Shown piece by piece: positions 35,163-48,425 of a stretch of 64,000 nucleotides of DNA. Every line of letters begins with the position of its first letter. Positions within the stretch are counted from its first letter, which is position 1. The notes beneath the pieces are model-generated. The model had not been told where the DNA came from. It saw only the letters and a list, made by a program, of their open reading frames with translations, and searched no databases. Both the position numbers and the translations under genes were made by a program. Source of the DNA: Cyclospora cayetanensis (Eukaryota; Apicomplexa; Conoidasida; Eucoccidiorida; Eimeriidae); NCBI RefSeq assembly GCF_002999335.1, contig NW_020312753.1:106237-170236 (forward strand), given 5' to 3'.

Positions 35163-38100
35163 CATATACGTGTATACATATATATACATGTACATATACG
35201 TGTACACATATATATACATACACCTACACATACACCTGCACACACACCTACATCTACACATACACCTACACATACACCTACACACACACCTACATCTACA
35301 CCTACACACACACCTACACATACACATACACCTACACATACACACACACCTACATCTACACATGCACCTACATATACATCTACACCACCACATCCACATC
35401 CACACATGCACCCTTGCTGCTGGTGTGTTTTTAGGTGCCTTGTGACGGATTACGAGCTGGCGTGTCGCCCATTGCTGGCATTTTTGTTCGAAGGCGCCTT
35501 GATATCTCCTGCTTTGACAGCGCAGCATTCTATCCAGCAGCTGCAGCAACAAGGGCAGCATCAGCAGCTCTTCCCCGTCGTTCCTTCCCTCATTCGCATG
35601 CTTTTGCAAGACTGGCGAGGTTGCTTTGGGGGGTGCACTGCACTTCGTGGTCTTTGTGCCCTTTGTGTCTCCTTGGCAAGGCACCTGTGGGAGTCTCCCA
35701 ATGCGGCAGCAGCGCAGTCACTCCGCAGTGTTGGGGTGGATGTGCATGCGCTGACAGCTTCCATGGCTGTGCTAAGCAGATCGTGGCTCATCCCTTGTTT
35801 GCTGTACTGCATCTTGTTGACGCTGCGGTCGAGTTGGGGGCAGCTCGTACGGCAGCAGCAGCAGCACATTGTACAGCACCAACAGATGAAAGCACACCAA
35901 CATAGCATGCAGCCACACCAACATAGCATGCAGCCACACCAGCATAGCATGCACTCGCAAGAACCACAAGAAGCCCAACAAAAGATGAAACGACAACACC
36001 ACAGTGTGCAACAACAGCAGCAGCAGCAGCTCGAAAGCTGTGGTGTCTGTGCAGCTGGGCATAGAGCCTCTCTGCAGGGGGCAGTGGCGGCTGCTGCCGA
36101 GGATCTTTCAAGTGTGACACGTTGTTGCGTGTCTGTGTTGCGATTAGCTGGCGGCGCGCTTCAGCGGCTGCTTCGCTGGCAGTCTGAGCTTGTTGCGCGG
36201 GAGGCAATTGCGAGTGCAGCTCCCCACGTTTCCACGAGTCTTGACAGACTTTGTCTAGGGGGGGGGGGGCCCCCCCAAGACAAAAAACTGCGACGCAGGG
36301 GGGGGGGGCCCCCCCTCCCGGAGGTTTGCCCCACAGAGGCGTTGGTGGACGTTGCAGTTCTTTTTCTGCCAGCCTCTCGGAATGAGGATGGTGATGCAGC
36401 AGCAGCTGCTGCTGCAGTAGACGCAGCGCGTCGGAAGTGCGGCAGCAGCAGCGTTTCCGGCTTGGGTGGCTGGTCGGAGGGGCCGTTGTGGGAGGAAATT
36501 TCTGCATGCTCAGACGGCGCTCCTGGCAGCTTCCCCTGCTCCGCGACGTCTGCGCGTCTGCTGCAGCAGCACTTCAAGCGATCGCAGCGCAGACTGCTGA
36601 GGACGGCGCGAGGCTCTTGCTTCGTGGAGGTGTGGATTCGGAGTGTGGGAAGAGCGCTGTCGGAGCTGTCGAATGAGGCGCTCAGCACTGCTGCGAGCAC
36701 CGGCAGCAGCGTTTGCAGCGGCAGCACCGCTTGCAACAGCGGCAGCAACGGCAGACGCAGGCGCACGCCGGTGTCGCTGGGGATCGTCGATTTATGGGGT
36801 GCTCCAGACGCAGCTGCGTGCCTCACGCTGCCTGAGGAGCAGAGCTTCCGTGTGCCTCCCCAGCCAGCACCTGGCGAGTCTGACGAGGAGGAAGCCTTCG
36901 AGAAGAATGCAGCGTCCTCCTCGGCAGCTGCTGCAGCCAGAGGCAGACGCAAGAGTTCACAGTGCGTAGAGGCGACTCTCGTCGATGCGGCAACAGCGAC
37001 AGGCTCGGGCAGGGAGACGCTCTTGACATTCTACTTGCGCCGCTATCCTGCGCTGCAAAAGACACCTCCACGACCACTTCTGCGGTTAGAAGTGCCCCCT
37101 CCAGAGGCTTTTTGGGAAGCTGCAGAGATCGCGAGCTCCTGTCGCTGCAATTTCAAGAAATCTACCGACAACGAGATGCCAGATATGTCACAGTTTCAGT
37201 CTCATTCTCAGTCCCAGCAGTCTCAGTCTCAGCAGTCTCAGTCTCATTCTCAGTCTCAGCAAAAGTCGGGGTGCTCGTGCAGTTGTGGGCGTCTCTTTTT
37301 CTTGGAAGGCGAACGACCTCCTGCTGGCTTTGTACCCCCTGGCATGCGAGTCGCAGCTGCCGTTCACGTTGCATTCGGAGAACTAGAGGCGCTGTCGCTT
37401 GCTCGAGAGAGAAGAGATAGGTTCCCCATCCTCGCGCTGTATGGGGAGCTGCAGCATCCCTCCCCTCGCGTGCTTCACGCTGCACTTCGGCGTAGTGTGA
37501 GAGCAGCTGCTGGCTCCCGATGGCGAGTTGTTGCATCCTCTGAAGGCGCCTCTCCTCTGGGAACGCATCATGGGGAGGCTCAGCTGCGACTGCGAGCGCA
37601 GCTGCAAGTGGCAAGGGAGGCTGGAGAGGCTCTTGACGTGCAGCGACGCTGGCTTGCAGCCATCGCTAGCTGTGCAGATAAGCTGTGGCTAGTGCATCGT
37701 GCTTGTCTTGCAGCCTGTGGCTCAGCTGTAGCGCCCGTGGATTGGGAATTCATTCTGAAGTCGCATGCAGGAGATGTATCGAGTGGCAGCAATGCGTCAA
37801 ATGCAGTGTCAAATGCAGTGTCAAGCGCAGCGTCGAATGCAGCTCCTGGGGGAGGTGGTGAGAGTCGCGGGTGCATGAACGGCAGCTGTTGTGGCAAGGA
37901 GGCACAGAGTCTTTCTCCGCTGCTGCAGGCAGCAGCTGCTGATATGCTGAGACTCCTGCAGTGGGCTTTACCGCATCTCGAGCATCACGCAGCAGCGTCG
38001 CAGGAGCAGGAAAGTCTTGCTAGTCGTGCATTTTTGCAGACTGCAGATGTTTATCCGGCTGTGGCAGGAGGGTTGTTTCCCCTCCCTGCGAGCGCGACGC

Positions 38101-40926
38101 AGCAGCGCGTCTCCGCTGCTGCTCAGCTTCTCGATCTTTTGAGTATTGCCTCGCCTTCCCCAGCGCAGACTCCGGCTGCCAAGGCTACGGCTGCAGCTGG
38201 AGCTCCCGCGTGTGCATCGTTTTCAGCGCGTCGAATCCAGAGTGCTGCAGACGCGTATTTACACCTCACTCCAACTCTGCAGCAGCAGAGAACGTTGATG
38301 GGGGGGAGAGCTCCTCACGAGACTGGAGCTGGTACTGCGCTGCTCACCGACATGGTGTGGCACTGCATTCTGCCTTCTCCGCAGCGGCAGGCTCACGACA
38401 AGAGGAGGCTGCGTTGCAGCGTCAGCCTCGTGCCTTCTCTGTGTGTGACTGCCGAGATGATTGCCATCGGAGTGACGCAGCAGCTGCTCCGTTGGATGCT
38501 GCAGCACACGCAGCGACGCGCATTTGGCGTGTGGATGCTGCATGCACAGCGCAGCGAGCTGCTGCAGCGGCTTGTTGCGGCTGCATGCTGCGGGAGACCT
38601 CTTCTTGGACGGCTGACACTCCGTCTTCTACATGCTGCAGTTGTTGCTGCATCGCAGCCTTGCCACGGCTGTAAACGCAGCAGCAAGCGCGCGTGCGAGG
38701 CACTTGTGGTGGCAGCCTCCGCGGCGCCTCTCCTGCCAACTCCTCCCTGCTGGCTGCTCTGCTCAGCTACTGGCTTGGGAGTGCTACAGGAGGATCGCGT
38801 GCAGCACTATCCTGCAAGACACGCGGCTGTCGCAGACTGCCAGACGCCGCAGCAGAAGCAGCACAAGCATAAGCAGCATAAGCAACATGAGCTCAAGCAA
38901 CCTGAGCATCAGCAGCAGCAGGAGAAGGAGCAGCTCTCGAGCCGTCTGTTCTCCGCAGAAGAGGCAAATCGTGGAGCAGTAGACACGCCTATGAAGCTTC
39001 TTACAGGCTTTCTTAAACCTTGGGAAGAAGGCATTTATCTGCGCTACGTGCTGCTAAGAGCAGCTTTCCCCATCGACATCGAGGCTCCCACATGGTGGCG
39101 TTTAGAGATTACAATTCCTAATGCTGAATTCGAGATCTTAGCCTTAACAGGATACGATGTATGTAAATTGCGAGGCTTCTTCTCCCAATCCACGTCCAAA
39201 GAATTATGCCTTTCTTCTGACACTATCCAGCTTTCTTTCTCTCTGCAGTTTCCTTTGGCTCTCCCTCCCCTCCTCTCCTCCCTCCCCCCCCCTCCTCTCC
39301 CTCCTCCCTCTCCCTCCCTCCTCCCTCTCCCTCCCTCCTCCCTCTCCCTTCTTTCCCTTGTCTTTCCACCAAAAACGCTTAATTTCTTGGAGGCTTTAGG
39401 CCGTTCCACCGTTTTGTTTCTAAACGTCTCTATACAGCAACGTGTATTTTGCACCTGCAAGCTTTTGCGAACTTTTTTTTCGCTAACGTGCAGGTGCGGC
39501 GCCTATGCAGAGGTCAGCAGCTTCCATCTTCCCACAAAGGCGCTCAATTACTGCGCTTCGAGACATTTACTTCCACAGATGCCGAAGGGTCGCGTCTGAA
39601 GCTTAGGGTGTGTTTTGCTATATGCACACTCGTATCATACTACCGTCAGCGACACAAGCTGCTGCTAACAACGCCATGCTGCCCCCTTAATCGCTACTGC
39701 TGATGCGGGCATGTCTCGCGCTCAACAGCGAGAAGAAATCGATTTATCACCCTCGCATGCAGACACACGACGGGAGTGCAAGGCTTGCCTTTCCTGTCGT
39801 TGGTCAGGTTCCCATCATATGTATATATGTATATATATGTATATGGGTGTATCTCTATATAGATCTACATAGATATATATATATATATAGATGTATATAT
39901 ATATTATTTATTTATAGACATATATGTTTATGCATGCGTATGTATGGATATGCCTATATATATATGTAGGGGGTAGGTCTGTCCAAGTCTATTCGTGGCT
40001 TACGCTGTATACACATTAATGAATATCTATGGATAGCTATAGATATATACATATATATATCTCAATGTACGTGTATACATTTATATGTACTCACTTAAAC
40101 ACACATATTTACACATATATTTATGCATATTTGTGTGTGTGGAATGATGTTTTCGCAGTGTGCAGGGAGTTCGCTCCAGCAGCATCTCGCCTCACTGCAC
40201 GGTCCGTCTGGCTTTCAGCCGCCTTATTCAGCATCCTCGACACAGACGTTTTCGCCAATTCAGATGTACCCAGGAGTGCTGGATGTCGTGGCTCTGCCGA
40301 TTCCAAGAAAGGGAGTTCTCAAGCTGGCAACCCTGCAGCGTTCTTTGAAGTCTGCGCGTTTGTCAGTTCCGCATGCAATTCTTCACAGAGGCGCCTTCCG
40401 TTCTTCGAACTCGTCGATGGCTACTGCTGCTGCTGCGGGAGGGGGAGACAGCGCTGGCTTTTCGACGAAGCCAACAGCCTCCTCTTCCTCCTCCGCATGC
40501 ACTGCGACAGCAGCAACAAAGAAAACGACTCAGGCGGCAGCCTCGTCTAAGGAGCGCTTCACCCCTGCGCTGGATCCCATGCGGCATCTGCATCTCTGCA
40601 TCCTCACACTCCAGCCCTTTGCAGACGGCATCTCCCTGTTCGCTCATCGGAAATCTGAGACTGTCTGCAAAGCCATCAAGAGACGCCAGACGCTCATCGA
40701 TCTCCTTGCTCCGCAAGCCACTCCCACCAACAGCAAGGGCCGTCTCTCGACAGACGCTGAAGGATTTCTCCCTGTGCCTCTCCACAGACTTCCCATGAGA
40801 GAACCTTGCAACTTTCTCGACGCATCTGCACGCCGTGCACACAACGGGCTACACGCTGCCGAAAAAAAATCGGAAAAAAAGCAGCAGCATAAACATCAAC
40901 TGCAGCATGAGCAGCAGCATGAGCAA

Positions 40927-40958
<32 letters not shown>

Positions 40959-43900
40959 GCAGGGAGCAGAAGCGCACGTACAGGAGTTGCACCATTTGCT
41001 GCATCAGCAACATCAGCAGCAACAGCACCAATACCACCAACAGCATCAGCATCAACAGCACCAATACCATCAACAGCATCAGCAACAACAGCACCAATAC
41101 CATCAACAACATCAGCAGCAAAAAGACTATCAACAGCAGCAGGCAGCAGCAGCAGCTCACGTAAAGGACTTGCAGCATTTGCTGCAGTGGCGCTGGGCAG
41201 CTTTGTTTGGTGATTGGGAGTTACAGGCGCAAAGCGTGAAACTTCGACGTGCTCTGTTGCTGCAAGACATTCGCTCCAATGCATCCAGCACGCGAGGGGT
41301 CCACCTGCCTCACCCGCAGGCTCCCGTATCGGCTGCAGACGCTTTGGCAGTGATGCATGCAGCGGGGGGAGGAGGCTTGCTAGCGTCTCTCCTGCAGCAG
41401 CTCCAAGCGTCTGTTGATGCTGTGGCAGCCTATTCTAGCAGCTTCCGTTCACAGCCACTCCCCGTTCGCGAGCTGCAGTGCGCGTGGAGCACTCCCTCCA
41501 CTCCCCCCACCCCTGCAGATTCGCGTGTCTTTCATTTCCTGCATTGGGAGACGAATGAGGGCGCGTTGCAGAGACTGAGAGCAGCAGCATCGCGCATCCA
41601 GGCTGTGCTGCGTGTGCTGTCACTGAAGACGGGAAATGCAGCGCAACCTCCCCATCTCATGTTGCAAGAATTGACAGGTACCTCTCCTCCCTCTTTCGCT
41701 TCGCAGCAGACGTGGCGACAAGGCGGAGGCTTGGCGCAGCACCAACAACAACAACAGCTGAAGGCAGCAGATAGCACCAAACCTACTGGCTTTTCCTCTT
41801 GGGCGACACCCTCAGTGCTGACAGATTACTGGGAAGAAGTGTGGGAGCTTCACGATCACGCAGAAAGCCTTCACAACCTTTGGCGTTCTCTGCTCTTCCC
41901 GGCAGTTGCTACTCAGGAGCTTTCACCTTCTCGGCGGCGAAGTGTAAACGATGGATGCGACGACGACGCTGCTGCTGGAGCTGCTCCTGATGCTTGTGCT
42001 GGAGCAGCTCCAGCAGCTCCAGCAGCACTGAGCGGCAGCTCCTTCTCCTCCTCGCAGCAGCAGCAGCAGCAGGAGGAGCTGGCTCCTACCCTCGAAGAGG
42101 CAGAGGAAGACGTCTTCGTGCACTGTCTGCTGCAGCAGCTTCCGCCCCCCGCAGCATCGGCTCTCGTCACGTTCCTGCTGCGCATCTTCGAGAGACTTCT
42201 GGAGGTGTGCAGGGAAAGAGGCGATGTCTCCGTTGGCGCAGCAGACACCCCGCAGCATGCAGCGAGCAGCGAAGCCAGAATCCTCCGTCTCAGCCTTCTC
42301 GGAGATGTAATGCTCGTTCTTGGTGCCGTGTCTGCAGCAGCAGATGTGGCGAGGCAGCAGCTCCCCCCCTCCCCCGTATGTACAGTCCAACAGCAGGAAG
42401 AGGCGAGAGTCGCAGCACCCATACGCCTCGACAATGCGATGCTGATCCCCTTGAATGCAGCCGAAAGCGAAGCCTTCCACTCCATCTCCTTGCTGCTGCA
42501 GGAAGTATCGCCGCTCGTCTCATGTGCCCTCCCCCTCCTTGCAGCAGCTCCCACAGCAGCAGCTGCTGCTGCTGCTGCAGCCAAAGCTGGCGCTAAAGCT
42601 TCTGCCTGCTCAGCCTCCGCTGCGCGACGCACTGGCAGCAACGCGGGAGCTGCAGGGAACGGCTTGCAGCTGAAAGCTTGCTGCGACGGAAACGTCACCT
42701 TACACAGACAGCTGAGTGACACTGCCCAGCTTCTCGGCACAAAAGCCGATGTTTTCTTCTCCCTCCTCCGTCTGCTGCCATCCGCTGCTCGCGCGTCGCT
42801 CCATCCAAACGCTGCTGCCAGAGCACTGCCACCTCTAAAAGAAGAAGATTTTCCCGCAAACCCCCTTTCCAGAGAGCTTGACTCACCGCTCCCTAAAGGC
42901 AGAGTAGCGGCAGAAGCCGCTGGCGCAGCAGTCTTTTCCCAAGCTGCTACTGCTGCCGCTGCTGCAGCATCTCCTGCTGCTACTGCAGCATCTCCTGCTG
43001 CTGCTGCAGCATCTCCTGCTGCTGCTGCAGCATCTCCTGCTGCTGCTGCAGCATCTCCTGCTGCTGCTGCAGCATCTCCTGCTGCTGCTGCGACGGCATC
43101 TGTGCCTGATCGAAGCCGTCAAAAGTTTCAGCCCCTTGTTCGCGTTTCTCTCTTGCTTCGCCTTTTGGTCCAGTGGGGTTTCCTCACGCTTCCAGCGAAA
43201 GACGAAGAGTCGAAGCGCTTGCTGCATTTGATCTACAGCCTTGCTGCATCCAGGAGGGAGGCTGCCTGCCTTGCAGAAGCTGCCGCTGCGGCTACAAGCT
43301 GGCGCAGCTGCCCAGAATGCTCGTTGACGTGGTCGCATGTTTGCCGCGTTGCTGCGCATCTTCCCCCACACCTGCTGCAGCAGCAGCAAGGATCTGCAGG
43401 AGCAGCGGCAAGATGCCAAGCTCTGAAGCGGCTCTTGCATCAAGTAGCCTGTACTGCGGCAGCTGGACGTCATGCAGCCTGTGCGGCTGCAGTTCTTTCG
43501 CTGAAAAAAGCCTCCGCGCGAGGCACTGCTCCCGCTGGAACGGCTAGCGAAGGCGCAGCAGCAGCAGCAGCTGCTGCTGCTGCCGCCGCTTCCTTAGCTG
43601 GCGATAGCAGATCAGTAGAGGACGCTTGGATCCTGGAGTCTTCGGGGAAGGGCAGAGACTACGAAGCTTTCGACGACTCTCTCCTCGCGGCAGGAGGCGC
43701 GAAAGCGGAGGGAGGGGGGGAATTCTGCAGCAGCAGCAGCAGCAGCACTGCTGCTGCTGCAGAATCCTTTGGGGCTGCGGTGTCTAGACACCCCCCTGCC
43801 TTTAAAGGCCATGTCAACACGGGCGCCTTGGAGCAGCAATTTCTTCTGCCGCGATGCTGCGCCAGCTGCTGCAACGCTCCAAGAAGGCGAGGAGCTGCGG

Positions 43901-46900
43901 CGTTTATATCGCCACTGCAGGCGGCAGGCACAGCAGGTACTTCTCCCAGCCTGTCACAGTCTCCTGACAGCACTGGACGTCTCCGTCGCTCCGTGCAGCA
44001 CCCGCTTCTGCCCGTCTGGGAGGGCAGCAGCGACGGCGAGAGCGACGCGGATTTCCCGCACGATGCGCAGCCTCCTCCGCAGCAGCACTTGCAGCACTTG
44101 CTGCAGCGAGAATGGCGAAGGGGCGATGTCGACGCTGACTCGCTGGAAAGCTGGAGCGATCGAGCGTCAGACGGAGCACGCCGCTCCGACAGGCAGCAGC
44201 TCGAGCAGCAGCAGCACCACCAGCAACAGAGGGTGGTGGTCGCTCTTGTGCGCAGACAGCGGACTGCTGCTGCTGCGTCGGCTTCCACGCAGCAGCAGCG
44301 GGCAGAGGGGGGGGCATCTCTGAGCTCCGAGGAGGAAGAGGAAGACGAAGACGAAGATGAAGATGGCAACGAAGAAGATCTCACAGGCAATGCCGAAGAC
44401 GATGCACACTCTCTTGGCGAGACAGACGTTGAACTCGTTCTGCCGATCAGCGCGCACGATTCTTGGGGAGAAGGAGGAGCTGTGCATCTGGGCGGGCAGG
44501 ATGCATTGACGTTGCTGCGACTCTTTCGCGGCGTTCTCGACGGAAATCAGAACGCAAATAGCAGCAGCAGCAGCAACAGCAACCCCAACAGCAGCAGCAG
44601 CAGCAGCAGCAGGGCGGGGGGGCGTCCCGCCGCCGCAGCAGAAACAGCAGCAGAAACAGCAGCAGAAACAGCAGCAGAAGCGTCTGCTGCTGCTGCTGTT
44701 TCTGCTGCTGCTTCTGCTCCGCTGCAACGGCGGCAGCGTCAGGAGGGAGTGAGTGGCAGGGGGGGTTTGGACGATGAGGATGACGCGAGCGAAGCACCGC
44801 ACCCCGAGACGGGAGCTGTCATTCAGCAGTTTGCAGCAGCTGCAGCAGCAGCACGCAGTGGGGGGGGGGGCCCCTCAGGCAGCGCGCGTTTGCTGCGAGT
44901 CGTTGGCATTCGCCGAACGCTCAGGAGGCCTCTTATCCCGAGCAGCAGGAGCAGCAGCAGCAGCAGCAGCAGCAGCCACAACAGCAGCAACAGCAGCAGC
45001 AGCAGCAGCGATCTTGGCAGCACGCGATTTGCTGGGAGGGGCAGTGCGCAGCGCCGAGACTTCCCGCGCAGGAGGGAGGACCGTCTGCCGTCTCGCCGAG
45101 ATGCATTTGGCAGCTCCTCCTCTCGCGAGGCTGCTGTCGAGTCTGCAGCAAGTGCAGCGAATGCAACGGATGCAACAGACGCAGCAACTGCAGCGGGGGC
45201 AGGCAGTTTGTGGGATCTTGCCTTGGCGAGGCGAACGAGAAGGGCTGGAAATCACAGCGTCATTTATGAGGAAACCTTCAGCGCAGGAGAAACTGTGTCT
45301 GATCAGGAGGCTGCATCTGGCTGGCGATCGGAGCTTTTCCCCCTTTCTGTAAGGCGAGACAGCTGCAGCGGTAGTGGCAGTTGCGATCTCTGTGGCAGGG
45401 TGCTTCGAAGGAGCTCAGCTCCTAGGAAGCCTCGAGGCAGACTGACAGCAGCAGGAGAAGACGCTCCCGCAATCGCTGCCACGGGTGTCTCTCCGCATGC
45501 ATGCGCGCAACAGGAAGAAATGCAGTCGTCTTGGGGAGGGGGGAGGGAGGAGGAGAGCGCTGCGGCTGCTACTGCTGCTGCTGCTACTACCACTGCTGCT
45601 GCTACTACCACTACTGCTGCTACTACCACTACTGCTTCTACGCATGCAGTGCCTGACAGCGCAGCAACCCCTTTAAGCGGCAAGTCGCGGCAGCGACTCC
45701 CTGGAGAGCTGCGGCTGCGACGGATCAACAGCGACAGCAGCTGCAGGAGCAGCTGCACCAGTGCAAACGTCGCGAAAGTCTTTAGAGGCTTCCTGCCTGT
45801 CTGCTCCCGCTTGCCTCCCTTGGGAGGCACAAGACTTCCATCTGAGGAGACAGCAGAAGAAGGTTTAGAAGGGGGGGAGAGTAGGGCTATGACGCCTTCA
45901 GAGCCGCTGCGTCGGGCTCTTAGCGATACGGAGTTTATCATGCATCGAGCCGCAGTTATGCAAGCAAAGAGGCATCCTCCCTGTCATCACGACCACCATC
46001 ATCTTCACCATCGCCTTCATCATCACGATCTGCATTCTTCCTCCCTCCACGATCGACGGCAGTCTGCGCTGCCTCTCCGCAGACACACTGGCGATTGCAC
46101 GTGCTCCTCGCCTAGCTGCCGGCTCCTCACAAGCGCCACTTCGCGCCTTTGCAAGCTGCTGCTCAGACACCACTCGGAGGGGGGCGAGTCGGTGCGAAAG
46201 CTCCACGCACGAGCAGCAACACCTTCTCTTGGATCTCTCCGTTTGTGCCCCCGCTGTGCTTCAGCCCGTCTGCCCTCTCTAGACTCCTTGCGATCAAAGC
46301 GCGCCAACACTCGTCTGCCCTCCCTTGCAAGCCTTTCAAGCGCCTGCGGCGAAAGCAGCAGCAGCAGCAGCTGCAGCATGCGTGAGCTGCCCCTCTCGCT
46401 CTCCTCCGGTGTCGTCACATACGGGGAGGCAGCATTCAGCAGAGAGCCGCGAGGGGGCCCTTCCGCACAATTGCAAGTTCGCTGCCCTCGATGTGGAAGA
46501 AAACTTTGCGGTGTACGTCCACCTGAGGCAGAAGGAAAGTGGCGATGCGACGGGCTCAACATGGAGGGTCGCTGCGTTGCTGGATTGATGGAGTTCAAAT
46601 CTTGGACGGGCGCACGTCGACACAGATGCAAGTACGCTCTAGCAGCACGCAGCAGGGGGAACAGGCAGAAGCGACAGAGGGGAGGCAGCAGCGCAGCAAG
46701 AATGTTTAAAAAACGCTGCTCCCAGGCATCTCTTCTGCCGATTTAAGAGACTTCTAAAAGTCTTTGTAGTTACGCATGCCACGTGGTCTTTGATGCCACC
46801 TACCCCACCCCCTCCCGACTCTTGGCTCTCTATCTATTTATATATATTAATTTATTTATATTTATTTATTTATTTATATTTATTTATTTATATTTATTCA

Positions 46901-47272
46901 TATGCGGAGGCACTCGGATCACAAGATTGTCTCTGTCTATTGCTGTCTCGCCGTATGTCTGTCTGGGCATTAGCTGTGCACTTTGAGCTGTATGTACGCC
47001 GCATGCATATATATGTATATGTATATGTACGTATATCTATATGTAGGGCTTGTCTATCTCTCTATATTCATCTCCCACTACCTACATATATTCATACCTA
47101 CACACATATATGTATATGTATTCCTTTATACCTACACATATATATATATGTACATGTATGTATATCTATATGTAGGGCTTGTCTATCTCTCTATATTCAT
47201 CTCCCACTACCTACGTATATTCATACCTACACACATATATGTATATGTATTCCTTTATACCTACACATATAC

Positions 47273-47317
<45 letters not shown>

Positions 47318-48365
47318 TACCTACACATATATGTATTCCTATATACCTACATATATATGTATATACCTATGTACATATTATATATCATATTGATCACGAT
47401 CTACAGACACCTAGGTTATATGTGTACATACACTGTGCCACCCCTTTGTGTGTTCAGGTTAGATGATTTTGATTACTGCGAGGCGTGTTACTTGTACAAG
47501 GCAGCTTTGAACCGCCGGAAGGCCATATGGAGTCTTGACGGTGCTCGCACGCTGCTGCTGCCTGAGGATCCTCCGAGCATTCGAGCAGGAGTATTCGTTT
47601 GGCAGCAGCCTTCCCCTGCTCCTCGTCTTTCGCCGGCTGCAGTGTCGCCTTCGGTGTGTCATGCGCGTGTCAGCGACGCCTCTGAGAATACCTCCTCCGC
47701 CCCCTGTGGTACCAGCAGCCTTGACGCAGTTCCTCCTCCTCCTGCCAGTCTTTGGGAAGCCTTGAGAACCGACGCCTTACGCCCCTTGCTGCCTCCGGAA
47801 GAACGTTTCCAAGAGATAGCGAGGGAGCAAGCGTCGCATGCGTCTTCGCGCGAGGCTTCTGGCTTGCTGCTGTGGGAGCCGAGCTGCCTGCCCTCCACGG
47901 AAAGGAGCCCTGCCTCTAATCCTGCAGTCATTCAGTCGGTCGAAATTCCAGTCGAGATGACTCCCCTTAGTCGCCAGCACCTAAGCAGACTCGGCTGCAC
48001 GCGGCTGCTTCCCTTGTTCTACAAAGAGTCAGAAACGCTGAGGATCGAAGGCATTAAAGATCCCACTGCAAAGTTTCTCACGCTTATCCTCATCGCAGAC
48101 GAGCACTATTGGCCGCTTGCCTTGCAGTTTCGGCTGAAAGACGACGAGAATTCAGCAAGCAGCAGTAGCAGCAGTAGCAGTAGCAGCAGCAGCAGTAGCA
48201 GCAGCACTGCTAAGGATGGACAGCTCTTCCCCTCCTCAGACAGACTGCTGATCAGCAGCTTCTCACGAGGCAATTGGTCTGGCAATGCCAACGCTGAGGA
48301 AGCACAGAGTCCGCCTTCTCCTTTTCTGACGCGTGTGTCTCGAGAGGATCTCGAAGTTTCAGCAG

Positions 48366-48425
<60 letters not shown>

